Origin: an uncultured Polaribacter sp.
GTDB taxonomy: Bacteria; Bacteroidota; Bacteroidia; Flavobacteriales; Flavobacteriaceae
Assembly: GCF_947500975.1 (NCBI RefSeq)
Contig: NZ_CANMUE010000002.1
Span: forward strand, 186,001-250,000
Direction: 5' to 3'
Length of the DNA: 64,000 nt
In this document: positions 54,908 to 64,000 of the stretch, piece by piece
Numbering within the stretch: the stretch's first letter is position 1
Layout of the letters: each line of letters begins with the position of its first letter
Position numbers and translations under genes: made by a program
The notes under the pieces: generated by a model
Told to the model about the DNA's origin: nothing
Database searches by the model: none
Seen by the model: the letters and a program-made list of their open reading frames with translations, nothing else

Positions 54908-56227
54908 ATGGCAAGATTCGAATTGAAATTACCAAAAATGGGAGAAAGTGTTGCAGAAGCAACAATTACTACTTGGTTAAAAGGAATAGGAGAAACTGTA
55001 GAGTTGGATGAGGCTATTGTAGAAATTGCTACAGATAAAGTAGACTCTGAGGTACCAAGTGAAGTGGAAGGAACTTTGACAGAAATTTTATTTCAAAAAG
55101 ATGATGTTGTTGCTGTTGGAGATACAATTGCTATAATTGAAACAGATGGTGATGATGTTGTTGAAATTATCCCCTCACCCAAAAAAAATAATGAAACTTC
55201 AATAGAGGTTAAAGAGATAGAAAAAACAATTGAAAAGGCAATTGAAGTTGTTGCAACTCCAATTTCTAAAACCTCAGATTCTGGTAGGTTTTATTCACCA
55301 TTAGTTAGAAATATTGCTCAAACAGAAAGTGTTTCTATGTCTGAGCTAGAAACTATTTCTGGTTCTGGTAAAGATAATAGAGTTACTAAAGAAGATATTT
55401 TAGCTTATATATCAAATAGAGGTAATATCTCTCAAAATACAGCTAACCAAACAGTAAAAGAACCTGTTAAGCTGATTCAAAAAGTAGTTGAAAATGCAGC
55501 TCCGGTTTCTGTAAACGGAGGAGATGAAATCATTGAAATAAGTAGAATGGGTAAACTGATTGCTAAACACATGGTAGACTCTGTTCAAACTTCTGCTCAT
55601 GTACAATCGTTTATAGAGATTGATGTTACTAATATTGTAAAATGGAGAGATAAAGTTAAAGATGATTTCTTGAAAAGAGAAGGAGAAAAGCTAACTTTTA
55701 CGCCAATCTTAATGCAAGCAATTGCATCAACAATTAAACAATACCCGCTAATTAATATATCTGTTGATGGTGATAATGTCATCAAAAAGAAAAATATAAA
55801 TTTAGGTATGGCTGCTGCTTTACCAGATGGAAATTTAATTGTTCCTGTTATTAAAAATGCTGATCAATTGAATTTAGTTGGTATGACAAAATCTGTAAAT
55901 GATTTAGCAAACAGAGCAAGAAATAATCAATTAAAACCAGACGATATCCAGGATGGTACATATACAGTAACAAACGTTGGTAGTTTTGGGTCAGTAATGG
56001 GTACACCAATTATTAATCAACCTCAAGTTGCTATTTTAGCACTTGGTGCTATTAGAAAAGTGCCAGCGGTTATTGAAACACCTGATGGAGATTTTATAGG
56101 TATTAGACAAAAAATGTTTGTTTCACATTCTTACGATCACAGAGTCGTAAATGGGGCTTTAGGAGGTATGTTTATTAAAACATTAAAAGAAAACCTAGAG
56201 GCTTGGGATTTGGATGCAAGTTTTTAA
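54908..56227 (+). CDS. Dihydrolipoamide acyltransferase (E2) of a 2-oxoacid dehydrogenase complex
   Basis: 439 residues. Lipoyl domain 1-76 with K44 in EIATDKVDSEVPSE; linker; E3-binding domain about 128-170 (SPLVRNIAQTESVSMSELE); acyltransferase core about 205-439 with the terminal SYDHRVVNGALGG, catalytic H411. The family usually has Asp at the position of N415 (HRVVDG). It could belong to pyruvate, branched-chain or 2-oxoglutarate dehydrogenase; no E1 or E3 is nearby. Confidence 0.9.
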   Translation: MARFELKLPKMGESVAEATITTWLKGIGETVELDEAIVEIATDKVDSEVPSEVEGTLTEILFQKDDVVAVGDTIAIIETDGDDVVEIIPSPKKNNETSIEVKEIEKTIEKAIEVVATPISKTSDSGRFYSPLVRNIAQTESVSMSELETISGSGKDNRVTKEDILAYISNRGNISQNTANQTVKEPVKLIQKVVENAAPVSVNGGDEIIEISRMGKLIAKHMVDSVQTSAHVQSFIEIDVTNIVKWRDKVKDDFLKREGEKLTFTPILMQAIASTIKQYPLINISVDGDNVIKKKNINLGMAAALPDGNLIVPVIKNADQLNLVGMTKSVNDLANRARNNQLKPDDIQDGTYTVTNVGSFGSVMGTPIINQPQVAILALGAIRKVPAVIETPDGDFIGIRQKMFVSHSYDHRVVNGALGGMFIKTLKENLEAWDLDASF

Positions 56228-56245
56228 AAATAAAAATATTTAGCA

Positions 56246-56282
56246 AAAAGAAGTCTCTGAATTTTCAGAGACTTTTTTTTAA
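56246..56282 (+). terminator. Terminator after the E2 gene
   Basis: AAGTCTCTGAA and TTCAGAGACTT form a perfect stem followed by T-run. Confidence 0.86.
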
Positions 56283-56317
56283 ACTTATATTCGAAAATTA
56301 ATTTTAAAAAAAATAAA

Positions 56318-57052
56318 ATGAAAAGAATTATAATAGTGCTTTTAGTATTAACGTCTTTGTCTGTTATTTCTCAAGAATCAGTATTGCTAAGAGTAAATTA
56401 TCAAAAAGGAGATATGTATGTTCTTGACCTTGAATCTAAACAAGATATGGGTTCTCAAGGTGGTATGGATATGAAAATGTCTATGAATATGATTGTTGAA
56501 GATATTGATGGTGATAATTTTAAAACTGAATCTAAGATTTCTAAAATTGTTATGGAAATGGCTCAAGGATTAAACATCATGAGTTTTGATTCTAGAAAAA
56601 AAAATGAAGATTTAGATGAAACTGGTAAGATGTTAAAAAAAGAGTTTGATCCTATGATGGAAGCTATTATTTACAGTACAATTAATAATCTAGGAAAAAA
56701 TATAGATGTTAAAATAATACCCGAAATTCCGGGAATGAGTCAAATGATCAAACAATCAAATTCAATTAATTTTCCAGAAGAAAAAGTTTCTGTAGGTTCT
56801 ACATGGTCTTTAAAAAATGAAACACAAGGAATGAAAAGTAATACAGTGTATAAGGTTTTAAGGATTGAAAACGGAACTGTTTATTTGGATGTTTCAGGTA
56901 CGGTTTCTGGTCCTGGAGAAGGAACTATTAAAGGAAAGGTGGAGATAGATATTAGCACAGGTGTTCAAAAAAAGGGAGATGTTGAGTTTACTGTTTTAAT
57001 CGGAGGAAATGAAATTAAAGCTAATTCTAAAATTAGTATTAAAAAAGTATAA
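56318..57052 (+). CDS. Exported protein of unknown function (DUF6263-like)
   Basis: 244 residues with signal peptide (MKRIIIVLLVLTSLSVISQ). The mature domain is beta-rich with an unusual Met-rich, flexible part (QGGMDMKMSMNMIVE, about 46-60) and the pair GxGTIKGK near 205. The fold may be lipocalin-like. The DUF name is from memory and uncertain. Confidence 0.7.
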   Translation: MKRIIIVLLVLTSLSVISQESVLLRVNYQKGDMYVLDLESKQDMGSQGGMDMKMSMNMIVEDIDGDNFKTESKISKIVMEMAQGLNIMSFDSRKKNEDLDETGKMLKKEFDPMMEAIIYSTINNLGKNIDVKIIPEIPGMSQMIKQSNSINFPEEKVSVGSTWSLKNETQGMKSNTVYKVLRIENGTVYLDVSGTVSGPGEGTIKGKVEIDISTGVQKKGDVEFTVLIGGNEIKANSKISIKKV

Positions 57053-57074
57053 AAATTAAAGATTATTAATGTTT

Positions 57075-57112
57075 TAAAAAAATGTTTGGAATATATTCAA
57101 GCATTTTTTTTG
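57075..57112 (+). terminator. Weak terminator after the DUF6263-like gene
   Basis: AAAAATG...CATTTTT outer pairing with G-U pairs inside, ending in a T-run. Weaker than the other hairpins. Confidence 0.45.
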
Positions 57113-57154
57113 TTTTGGATTTTAGTGATATGTTTTTTTAGAAAAAAAATTTTT

Positions 57155-57841
57155 TTATTTTTTAGAGTATAGCCACCAGTTCATATCTCTAGTAATTTTA
57201 AAGCCAAGTTTTTTATATAAACCAATTGCCGGGTTTCCTTTATTAGTATGTAAAATTGGAAGTTTGTTTTCTTTTAAAATTTCTTTGGTGGTATGAGCAA
57301 CTAATTGTTTAGCAAGTCCTTTTTTTGTAAAATCAGGGTGTGTAACGACAGAGCTTATTTCTATAAAAGAATTAGTTTGCATCCTTTGTCCAGAAATTGA
57401 AACTAATTTGTTGTTTTTAAAAATGCCATAGAATTTTCCCATTTCAAAGCCTCTTTTTTGATAAAACCCAGGCATTACCAACCAAATTAAATCATAAACT
57501 TCGTTTATATTTTTTTCAGTTAATAAAATAATTTCTTCAGTTATGTTAATGTTTTGTAGGTTATCTAAAACCATTTGACAACCGTCAATTTTTTTTTCTA
57601 AAATAACATTATTGTTATCAATAATAGGGGTTTGGTGTTCAGAAACCAAAAAGAAATTATTGGTTAATTTTGAATAATTAGTTAGCGCTTTTGCAGTTTT
57701 ACCAGTATCAAAAAAAGCACCAAAATTATTAACCTTAGGGTTATAGAAATTTACTTCATCTTCTTCGATAAGAAATTTATTGTGAGTTTCTTTTAAAGAA
57801 TACCAAACAGGATTTTTTAATTTTTCTTCTAAACTAACCAT
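57155..57841 (-). CDS. GNAT-family N-acetyltransferase
   Basis: 228 residues. The acetyl-CoA-binding core of the FR47-like type is at the C-terminus: ISSVVTHPDFTKKGLAKQLVAHTTKEI (about 161-187) and HTNKGNPAIGLYKKLGFKI (about 196-214). The N-terminal 130 residues are less conserved. Target unknown. Its transcript ends toward the DUF6263-like gene. Confidence 0.87.
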   Translation of the reverse strand: MVSLEEKLKNPVWYSLKETHNKFLIEEDEVNFYNPKVNNFGAFFDTGKTAKALTNYSKLTNNFFLVSEHQTPIIDNNNVILEKKIDGCQMVLDNLQNINITEEIILLTEKNINEVYDLIWLVMPGFYQKRGFEMGKFYGIFKNNKLVSISGQRMQTNSFIEISSVVTHPDFTKKGLAKQLVAHTTKEILKENKLPILHTNKGNPAIGLYKKLGFKITRDMNWWLYSKK

Positions 57842-57854
57842 TGTTTAAATTTAA

Positions 57855-57887
57855 TAAAAAAACTCGAAGAATTTTCGAGTTTTTTTA
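57855..57887 (-). terminator. Terminator after clpC
   Basis: AAAAAACTCGAA and TTCGAGTTTTTTT pair around GAAT. It lies 20 nt past the clpC stop on the reverse strand. Confidence 0.83.
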
Positions 57888-57907
57888 TTAATTAATATAT
57901 AATCTTG

Positions 57908-60460
57908 TTAAGATTTTGTTTCAGGTTTTTTTTCGCCTTTTTCAATTTTAATGGTGAGTTTATTTTTGTCATCATCAAAATCCATTTCAATTGTATCGCC
58001 TTCTGAAAGTTTAGAATTTACTATTTCTTCAGCTAAAGCGTCTTCTATATATTTCTGAATAGCTCTTTTTAAAGGTCTAGCTCCATATTTTTTATCAAAA
58101 CCTTTGTCTGCTATATAATCTTTTGCTTTCTCGCTTAAATTTAACGTATAACCTAAATCAGAGATTCTTTTTAGTAGCTTATCTAACTCAATATCAATAA
58201 TTGAATGGATATCTTCTCTTTCTAAAGCATTAAAAACAATAACATCATCAATTCTGTTTAAAAATTCTGGTGCAAAAGATTTTCTTAAAGCACCTTCTAT
58301 AACAGATTTTGCATGATCATCTGCTTGTTCTTTTTTAGAAGAAGTTCCGAATCCTACACCACCACCAAAGTCTTTTAATTGACGTGCGCCGATATTAGAA
58401 GTCATAATAATTATGGTATTTCTAAAGTCTATTTTTCTACCTAAACTATCAGTAATATGCCCATCATCTAAAATCTGAAGTAACATATTAAACACATCTG
58501 GATGTGCTTTTTCAATTTCATCTAATAATACAACTGAATAAGGTTTTCTTCTTACTTTTTCTGTCAATTGACCGCCTTCTTCGTAGCCAACATAACCTGG
58601 AGGTGCACCAATTAAACGCGAAATTGCAAATTTTTCCATGTACTCGCTCATGTCAATTCTAATTAAAGAATCGTCAGAATCAAATAATTCGCGTGCTAAA
58701 ACCTTTGCTAATTGTGTTTTACCAACACCTGTTTGTCCTAAGAAAATAAAGGAACCAATTGGTTTATTTGGATCTTTTAAACCAACTCTATTTCTTTGAA
58801 TAGCTTTTACAACTTTGGTAACGGCTTCATCTTGCCCAATTACTTTTCCTTTAATTAATGAAGGTAATTCATGTAACCTGTTGCTTTCAGCTTCAGCAAC
58901 TCTATTTACAGGAATGCCTGTCATCATAGAAACTACTTCTGCAACATTGTCTTCGGTTACAATTTCTCTATTTAATTTAGAGTCGTCTTCCCATTGTTTT
59001 TGCGCAGAATTTAATGCCGATTCCATGTTTTTTTCATCGTCACGTAGTTTAGCAGCTTCTTCATATTTTTGACCGTTGACAGCTTTAGTTTTTAAATCTC
59101 TAATAACTTCTAATTTTGCCTCTAATTCTAAAACTTGTTTTGGTACTACAATGTTTGTGATATGTATTCTAGAACCCGCTTCATCTAATGCGTCAATAGC
59201 CTTGTCAGGTAAATATCGGTCTGTCATGTATCTATTAGTAAGTTTTACACAAGCTTCTAATGCATCGTATGTGTAATTTACATGATGATGTTCTTCATAT
59301 TTACCTTTAATGTTCTGTAATATTTGAATGGTTTCTTCAACAGAAGTTGGGTCTACAATTACTTTTTGAAAACGACGCTCTAAAGCACCATCTTTTTCAA
59401 TGTTTGTTCTAAATTCATCTAAAGTTGTTGCTCCAATACATTGTATTTCTCCTCTTGCTAAGGCTGGTTTAAGCATGTTTGAGGCGTCTAATGATCCAGT
59501 TGCGCCACCTGCGCCAACTATGGTATGAATTTCATCAATGAAGAGAATAATATCATCATTTTTTTCCAATTCATTCATTAAAGCTTTCATACGTTCTTCA
59601 AACTGACCTCTGTATTTTGTTCCAGCAACTAAGCTTGCTAAATCTAAAGAAACAAGTCTTTTGTCAAATAAAATTCTAGAAACTTTACGTTCTGTAATTC
59701 TTAAAGCTAAACCTTCTGCAATGGCAGATTTACCAACACCAGGTTCACCAATTAACATTGGGTTGTTTTTCTTTCTTCTACTTAAAATTTGAGAAACACG
59801 TTCAATTTCTTTTTGTCTTCCAACAACAGGATCTAGTTTACCTTGTTCGGCTAATAGTGTTAAATCTCTACCAAAATTATCTAAAACAGGAGTTTTTGAT
59901 TTTTTTACATTTTTTCCTTTTGCAGATTGTTCAAAAGGGTTTGATTTTTCAGATGGAAATTCATCATCAGAGGGTGTTTCTGCTATTGGGTTTGTAGGTA
60001 AATCTACATCAATGTCGTCTACATGTAATTGTTTATATAATGCTTTAGCATCTTCATAATTTACATTGTATTTTTGAACCAATTTAGTAGTTGGGTCATT
60101 CTCATTTCTAAGAATACACAATAATAAATGTGCTGTATCTATAGATTCGCTTTGATATAACTTTGCTTCTAAAAAAGTAGTTTTTAGCGCTTTTTCTGCT
60201 TGTCTTGTTAAGTGTAAATTAGGTTTTTCATTTTCAGATACAAAACTAGGGTTTGCAGGGTTTAACTGCTCTAGTTTTTTACGCAATAAAATGAAATCTA
60301 TATCAAAAGCAGATAAAATTTCAATTGCTTTTCCTTCTCCTTTTCTAATTACTCCTAGTAAAAGATGTTCAGTTCCTATAAAATCGTGTCCTAGTCTTAA
60401 AGCTTCTTCTTTACTAAAAGTAATGACATCTCTAACTCTTGGTGAAAAATTTTCGTCCAT
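57908..60460 (-). CDS. clpC: ATP-dependent Clp protease ATP-binding subunit ClpC
   Basis: 850 residues. Double Clp N-repeat (about 1-145), AAA-1 with Walker [10 protein letters not shown] (about 238-246) and [15 protein letters not shown]-like coiled coil ([16 protein letters not shown], about 466-481), AAA-2 with Walker [10 protein letters not shown] (about 570-578) and the C-terminal D2 domain. With the UVR insert it is ClpC rather than ClpB or ClpA. It unfolds substrates for ClpP. The start is preceded by a GTCAnnnTGTCA element. Confidence 0.95.
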   Translation of the reverse strand: MDENFSPRVRDVITFSKEEALRLGHDFIGTEHLLLGVIRKGEGKAIEILSAFDIDFILLRKKLEQLNPANPSFVSENEKPNLHLTRQAEKALKTTFLEAKLYQSESIDTAHLLLCILRNENDPTTKLVQKYNVNYEDAKALYKQLHVDDIDVDLPTNPIAETPSDDEFPSEKSNPFEQSAKGKNVKKSKTPVLDNFGRDLTLLAEQGKLDPVVGRQKEIERVSQILSRRKKNNPMLIGEPGVGKSAIAEGLALRITERKVSRILFDKRLVSLDLASLVAGTKYRGQFEERMKALMNELEKNDDIILFIDEIHTIVGAGGATGSLDASNMLKPALARGEIQCIGATTLDEFRTNIEKDGALERRFQKVIVDPTSVEETIQILQNIKGKYEEHHHVNYTYDALEACVKLTNRYMTDRYLPDKAIDALDEAGSRIHITNIVVPKQVLELEAKLEVIRDLKTKAVNGQKYEEAAKLRDDEKNMESALNSAQKQWEDDSKLNREIVTEDNVAEVVSMMTGIPVNRVAEAESNRLHELPSLIKGKVIGQDEAVTKVVKAIQRNRVGLKDPNKPIGSFIFLGQTGVGKTQLAKVLARELFDSDDSLIRIDMSEYMEKFAISRLIGAPPGYVGYEEGGQLTEKVRRKPYSVVLLDEIEKAHPDVFNMLLQILDDGHITDSLGRKIDFRNTIIIMTSNIGARQLKDFGGGVGFGTSSKKEQADDHAKSVIEGALRKSFAPEFLNRIDDVIVFNALEREDIHSIIDIELDKLLKRISDLGYTLNLSEKAKDYIADKGFDKKYGARPLKRAIQKYIEDALAEEIVNSKLSEGDTIEMDFDDDKNKLTIKIEKGEKKPETKS

Positions 60461-60510
60461 AATTTTTTCTATATTGATGTAAATTTAGTCCTTTTTTTTA
60501 TTAAAAATTA

Positions 60511-60548
60511 CAAAAAATATGCCAATACAAAAAATATGACATTTTGAC
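60511..60548 (-). promoter_or_regulatory. GTCAnnnTGTCA stress-type promoter region of clpC
   Basis: Reverse strand: GTCAAAATGTCA, 11 nt, TTGG, then CATATTTTTTG, 50 nt before ATG 60460. The arrangement is the same, base for base in spacing, as that before htpG. Confidence 0.5.
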
Positions 60549-60722
60549 TATTAAATAAGGATAGAAAACTATTGAAAATCAAGAGAGTAAAAGGTTGTTA
60601 AAAATTATCAAAAAATGTTGATAACTATGCTATGTTGATTCGTTTAAAACCTTTGTTAAAACTAACAGAAGTAGTATCTTGCCTTGTTTTAAAAAAATGA
60701 TTAAAAATTAATATAAATATAT

Positions 60723-63248
60723 ATGGCAGAAGGAGAAAAGTTAATTCCTATTAACATTGAAGATCAGATGAAAGCTGCATACATTGATTATTCAATGTCT
60801 GTAATCGTTTCAAGAGCATTACCAGATGTAAGAGATGGTTTAAAACCAGTTCATAGAAGGGTTTTGTATGGTATGCATGAACTAGGAATTAAAGCAACTG
60901 GAGCGTATAAAAAATCGGCAAGAATTGTTGGAGAAGTTTTAGGTAAGTATCATCCACATGGAGATACTTCTGTTTACGACTCTATGGTGCGTATGGCTCA
61001 AGATTGGAGTGTGCGTTACATGATGGTAGATGGGCAAGGAAACTTTGGTTCTGTAGATGGAGATTCTCCGGCAGCAATGCGTTATACGGAGGTGAGAATG
61101 CAGAAAATATCTGAAGAAATGTTAGCAGATATTGAAAAAGATACCGTAGATCATCGTCTAAATTTTGATGATACTCTGCAAGAACCAACTGTTTTACCTA
61201 CAAGAATTCCTAATTTATTGGTAAACGGAGCTTCTGGTATTGCTGTAGGTATGGCCACAAATATGGCGCCTCACAACTTAACAGAAGTTATAAATGGTAC
61301 TGTTGCTTATATTGATAATAGAGATATTGAAATTGATGAATTAATGCAGCATATTACTGCGCCAGATTTTCCTACAGGAGGAATCATTTATGGTTATGAT
61401 GGGGTAAGAGATGCTTTTCATACTGGCCGTGGACGAATTGTAATGCGTGCTAAAGCGATTATTGAAGAGGTAAAAGGACGTGAGTGCATTATTGTTACAG
61501 AAATTCCTTATCAGGTTAATAAAGCAGAAATGATTAAAAAAACTGCTGAATTAGTAAATGATAAAAAATTAGAAGGGATTTCTAATATTAGAGATGAGTC
61601 TGATAGAAACGGAATGCGTATTGTATATGTTTTAAAAAGAGATGCAATACCAAATATCATTTTAAATAAATTATTTAAATACACACAATTACAAACTTCT
61701 TTTAGTGTAAATAATATTGCATTAGTAAACGGAAGACCAGAGCAATTAAATCTAAAACAATTAATTCATTACTTTGTAGAACATAGACATGAGGTTATTG
61801 TTCGTAGAACTGAATTCGAATTAAAGAAAGCTGAAGCAAGAGCCCATATTTTAGAAGGTTTAATTATTGCTTCTGATAATATTGATGAAGTCATAAAAAT
61901 TATTAGAGCTTCTTCTAATGCCGATGAAGCTAGAGAGAAATTAATAGAGCGTTTTGAATTAACAGAAATTCAAGCGAAGGCAATAGTAGAAATGCGTTTG
62001 CGTCAATTAACAGGATTAGAGCAAGATAAGTTGCGTGCTGAGTATGATGATATTATGATTACAATTGCTGATTTAAAAGATATTTTAGCAAATGAACCAA
62101 GACGTTATCAAATTGTAAAAGACGAGTTAGTACATATTAAAGATAAATATGGAGATGAACGTAGGTCTGTAATAGAATATGCTGGTGGCGATATGCGTAT
62201 TGAAGATATGATTCCTAATACAAAAGTAGTTGTTACAATCTCTAACGCAGGATATTTAAAACGAACTAATTTAGATGAATATAAAGTTCAAAATAGAGGA
62301 GGAAGAGGGCAAAAAGGAGCAACTACAAGAAATGAAGACTTTTTAGAGCATTTATTTGTGGGTACAAATCATCAATATATGATGTTTTTTACTCAAAAAG
62401 GAAAAGTATTTTGGATGCGAGTTTATGAAATTCCTGAAGGTGGAAAAAATACCAAGGGAAGAGCGATGCAAAATTTAATCAATATAGAACAAGACGATTC
62501 TGTAAAAGCGTTTTTAGTTACACAAGATTTAAAAGATGAAGAATACATAAATAATCATTATGTAATTATGGCAACGAAGAAAGGTCAAGTTAAAAAGACT
62601 TCTTTAGAGCAGTATTCTCGTCCAAGAACAAATGGTATTAATGCAATTACCATTAAAGAAGGTGATGAGTTGTTAGAAGCTAAATTAACAACCGGAGACA
62701 GTCAGGTAATGTTAGCATTAAAGTCTGGGAAATCTATTCGTTTTGAAGAAGCAAAAACACGTCCAATGGGTAGAACTGCTTCTGGTGTAAGAGGTATTAC
62801 CTTGCAACATGAGAATGATGAAGTAATTGGTATGGTAGCTGTAAACGATATGGAAAGTAATATTCTTGTTGTTTCGGAAAAAGGTTATGGAAAACGCTCT
62901 AAATTAGAAGATTACAGGGTTACTAATAGAGGTGGTAAAGGTGTAAAAACACTAAATATCTCTGAGAAAACAGGTAATTTGGTAGCAATTAAAAATGTAG
63001 ATGATTCAAATGATTTAATGATTATTAATAAATCTGGATTAACTATTAGATTGGCTGTTGAAGATTTAAGAGTTATGGGACGTGCAACACAGGGAGTTCG
63101 TCTAATAAATATTAAAGAAGATGACAGTATTGCTGCAGTTGCTAAAGTTATGCGTGAAGAAAATGAAGATGAAATTGAAGATGGAGTAGAAACTGAAAAT
63201 GAAATTGGCACGGATATTGAAAACAGTTCAGAAGAAAATCAAGAATAA
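60723..63248 (+). CDS. gyrA: DNA gyrase subunit A GyrA
   Basis: 841 residues. Breakage-rejoining domain with [18 protein letters not shown] (31-48), the quinolone region [12 protein letters not shown] (T82, D86) and catalytic Y121 in MRYTEVRM. The C-terminal beta-pinwheel begins near 500, with a GyrA-box [10 protein letters not shown] (about 523-532). The acidic tail is long (from about 800). It supercoils DNA with GyrB. It is followed by a TPR protein gene after 29 nt. Confidence 0.97.
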   Translation: MAEGEKLIPINIEDQMKAAYIDYSMSVIVSRALPDVRDGLKPVHRRVLYGMHELGIKATGAYKKSARIVGEVLGKYHPHGDTSVYDSMVRMAQDWSVRYMMVDGQGNFGSVDGDSPAAMRYTEVRMQKISEEMLADIEKDTVDHRLNFDDTLQEPTVLPTRIPNLLVNGASGIAVGMATNMAPHNLTEVINGTVAYIDNRDIEIDELMQHITAPDFPTGGIIYGYDGVRDAFHTGRGRIVMRAKAIIEEVKGRECIIVTEIPYQVNKAEMIKKTAELVNDKKLEGISNIRDESDRNGMRIVYVLKRDAIPNIILNKLFKYTQLQTSFSVNNIALVNGRPEQLNLKQLIHYFVEHRHEVIVRRTEFELKKAEARAHILEGLIIASDNIDEVIKIIRASSNADEAREKLIERFELTEIQAKAIVEMRLRQLTGLEQDKLRAEYDDIMITIADLKDILANEPRRYQIVKDELVHIKDKYGDERRSVIEYAGGDMRIEDMIPNTKVVVTISNAGYLKRTNLDEYKVQNRGGRGQKGATTRNEDFLEHLFVGTNHQYMMFFTQKGKVFWMRVYEIPEGGKNTKGRAMQNLINIEQDDSVKAFLVTQDLKDEEYINNHYVIMATKKGQVKKTSLEQYSRPRTNGINAITIKEGDELLEAKLTTGDSQVMLALKSGKSIRFEEAKTRPMGRTASGVRGITLQHENDEVIGMVAVNDMESNILVVSEKGYGKRSKLEDYRVTNRGGKGVKTLNISEKTGNLVAIKNVDDSNDLMIINKSGLTIRLAVEDLRVMGRATQGVRLINIKEDDSIAAVAKVMREENEDEIEDGVETENEIGTDIENSSEENQE

Positions 63249-63277
63249 CAAACAATAAATTTAAATAAGGATTAAAA

Positions 63278-64000
63278 TGAAAAAACAAATTATAGCGTTT
63301 TCATTAGGATTAATGACTATTGGAGCATATGCTCAGAAAAATGAGTTGAAAGCCGCTGAAAAAGCACTTAAAAAAAATGATTTTAAAACAGCTAAAGCAG
63401 CTATTCTTTCTATACAAGGGTTAGAAGATTCTATGGATGCTAAGTATAAGGCTAAATACTTATTCTTAAAAGGGCAAGCTTATGGAAAGTCAGATGTTGA
63501 AAAAGCTGCAGATGCTTATAATAAATTATTTTCTTATGAAAAAGAGATTGGGAAATCTAAATACACAAAAGCTGCTAAACCTAAATTAAATGAATTAATT
63601 CAGTTTGTTTCTCAAAAAGGAATAGATCTTTATAATAATGATCAGGATTTTAAAGAAGCTGCTAAAAACTTTTATCTTACATATAAATTAAGTCCAACTG
63701 ATACTTCTTTTTTATATAATGCTGCTGCTAGTGCTGCTAGAGCTAAAGAGTATGAAAAATCTAACGAATATTATAAAATATTACAAGAGATTGGATATAA
63801 TGGTTCAGAAACTCAATATTTTGCAGTTAATAAATCTAACAATAAAAAAGAAAATTTAGGAGGTAAAAGTAATAGAGATTTAATGGTTAAGTTAGGTAAA
63901 TATACCAACCCTACAGAAGTTTCAACTGAATCTAAAAAATCTTTGATTGTAAAAAGTATTGGTTATAATTATGTAAAATTAGGAAAAACTGATGAAGCAA
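63278..64000 (+). CDS. Exported TPR-repeat protein (partial)
   Basis: Starts at ATG 63278 and stays open for 241 codons to the window end. Signal peptide MKKQIIAFSLGLMTIGAYAQ, then tetratricopeptide-like helices (KAAEKALKKNDFKTAKAAI about 26-44; GIDLYNNDQDFKEAAKNFYLTYKL about 114-137; SFLYNAAASAARAKEYEKSNEYY about 143-165). It is probably periplasmic; the function is unknown. Transcribed after gyrA, likely as the same operon. Confidence 0.83.

Noticed and set aside
60963..60983. Thr at GyrA position 82 (position of Ser83 in E. coli), as if a quinolone-resistance change
   Set aside because: Thr with Asp86 is, as far as I know, the wild-type state in Flavobacterium relatives, so it is not evidence of resistance.
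62912..63211. A 99-codon open frame antisense to gyrA
   Set aside because: It is a by-product of the codon bias of gyrA on the other strand; composition is not protein-like and no start context is seen.

Overview
The window is a 64 kb piece of a low-GC chromosome from a member of the Bacteroidota, most likely a marine Flavobacteriaceae (Polaribacter-like; genus not provable from sequence alone). The reasons are strong A+T bias, promoters with a TAnnTTTG -7 element, start codons without Shine-Dalgarno sequences, and typical family content: HemC-HemD fusion, alternative GlmU-like enzyme, GIN-domain adhesin behind an ECF sigma factor, bacillithiol enzyme BshC, Hpt and LuxR-type signalling genes, and OmpA-family proteins. 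It is almost entirely core chromosome. I see no insertion sequence, prophage, CRISPR array, rRNA or tRNA.

Layout. 1-2.0 kb: a RimB/RimK/succinylglutamate-desuccinylase-like module with overlapping genes (first gene cut by the window edge). 2-6.5 kb: FAD-dependent dehydrogenase, a membrane LuxR-type regulator, an orphan Hpt protein and an acyl-CoA thioesterase. 6.7-7.9 kb: GlmU-like enzyme. 8-10.9 kb: ECF sigma factor, putative anti-sigma protein and two exported beta-repeat proteins. 11.5-18.3 kb: Lon, a transglutaminase-like protein, small exported proteins and HtpG. 18.6-25 kb: ketoacyl synthase III, two MORN-like repeat proteins, an unusual long Cys/Met-type PLP enzyme and RimO. 25-35.6 kb: M14 peptidase, BshC with a possible Cys-rich leader peptide, RlmF, a membrane protein, a Kbp-like LysM protein, a COG1579/Nif3 pair, LpxK and a thioredoxin-like protein. 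35.7-42.2 kb: two tandem paralogous OmpA proteins, a Ppx/SixA/PdxH operon and a sodium:solute symporter. 42.2-54.7 kb: RecR and a heme locus (hemJ, hemH | trmH-like, araC | hemA, hemCD, hemB, hemL, hemE, tautomerase, EI24 protein, hemF). 54.9-64 kb: 2-oxoacid dehydrogenase E2, two small genes, ClpC, GyrA and the start of a TPR protein.

How the genes work together. The heme locus covers every step from glutamyl-tRNA to protoheme (HemA, L, B, C, D, E, F, J, H); only glutamyl-tRNA synthetase is absent. It uses oxygen-dependent HemF and the HemJ-type oxidase. Two divergent arms surround an AraC-type regulator. Four palindromic dispersed repeats, three of them degenerate, sit in the intergenic gaps of this locus and I noticed none elsewhere in the window. 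Proteostasis genes lon, htpG and clpC are spread over the window; htpG and clpC share a 38-bp promoter-like arrangement that looks like a heat-shock element, and lon carries a related palindrome.

The observations I consider most worth following are the Cys-rich 17-codon ORF overlapping the bshC start (possible cysteine-sensing leader), the shared GTCAnnnTGTCA element, the heme-locus palindromes, the partly duplicated PLP enzyme fold, and the COG1579 protein whose zinc-ribbon cysteines are all replaced.
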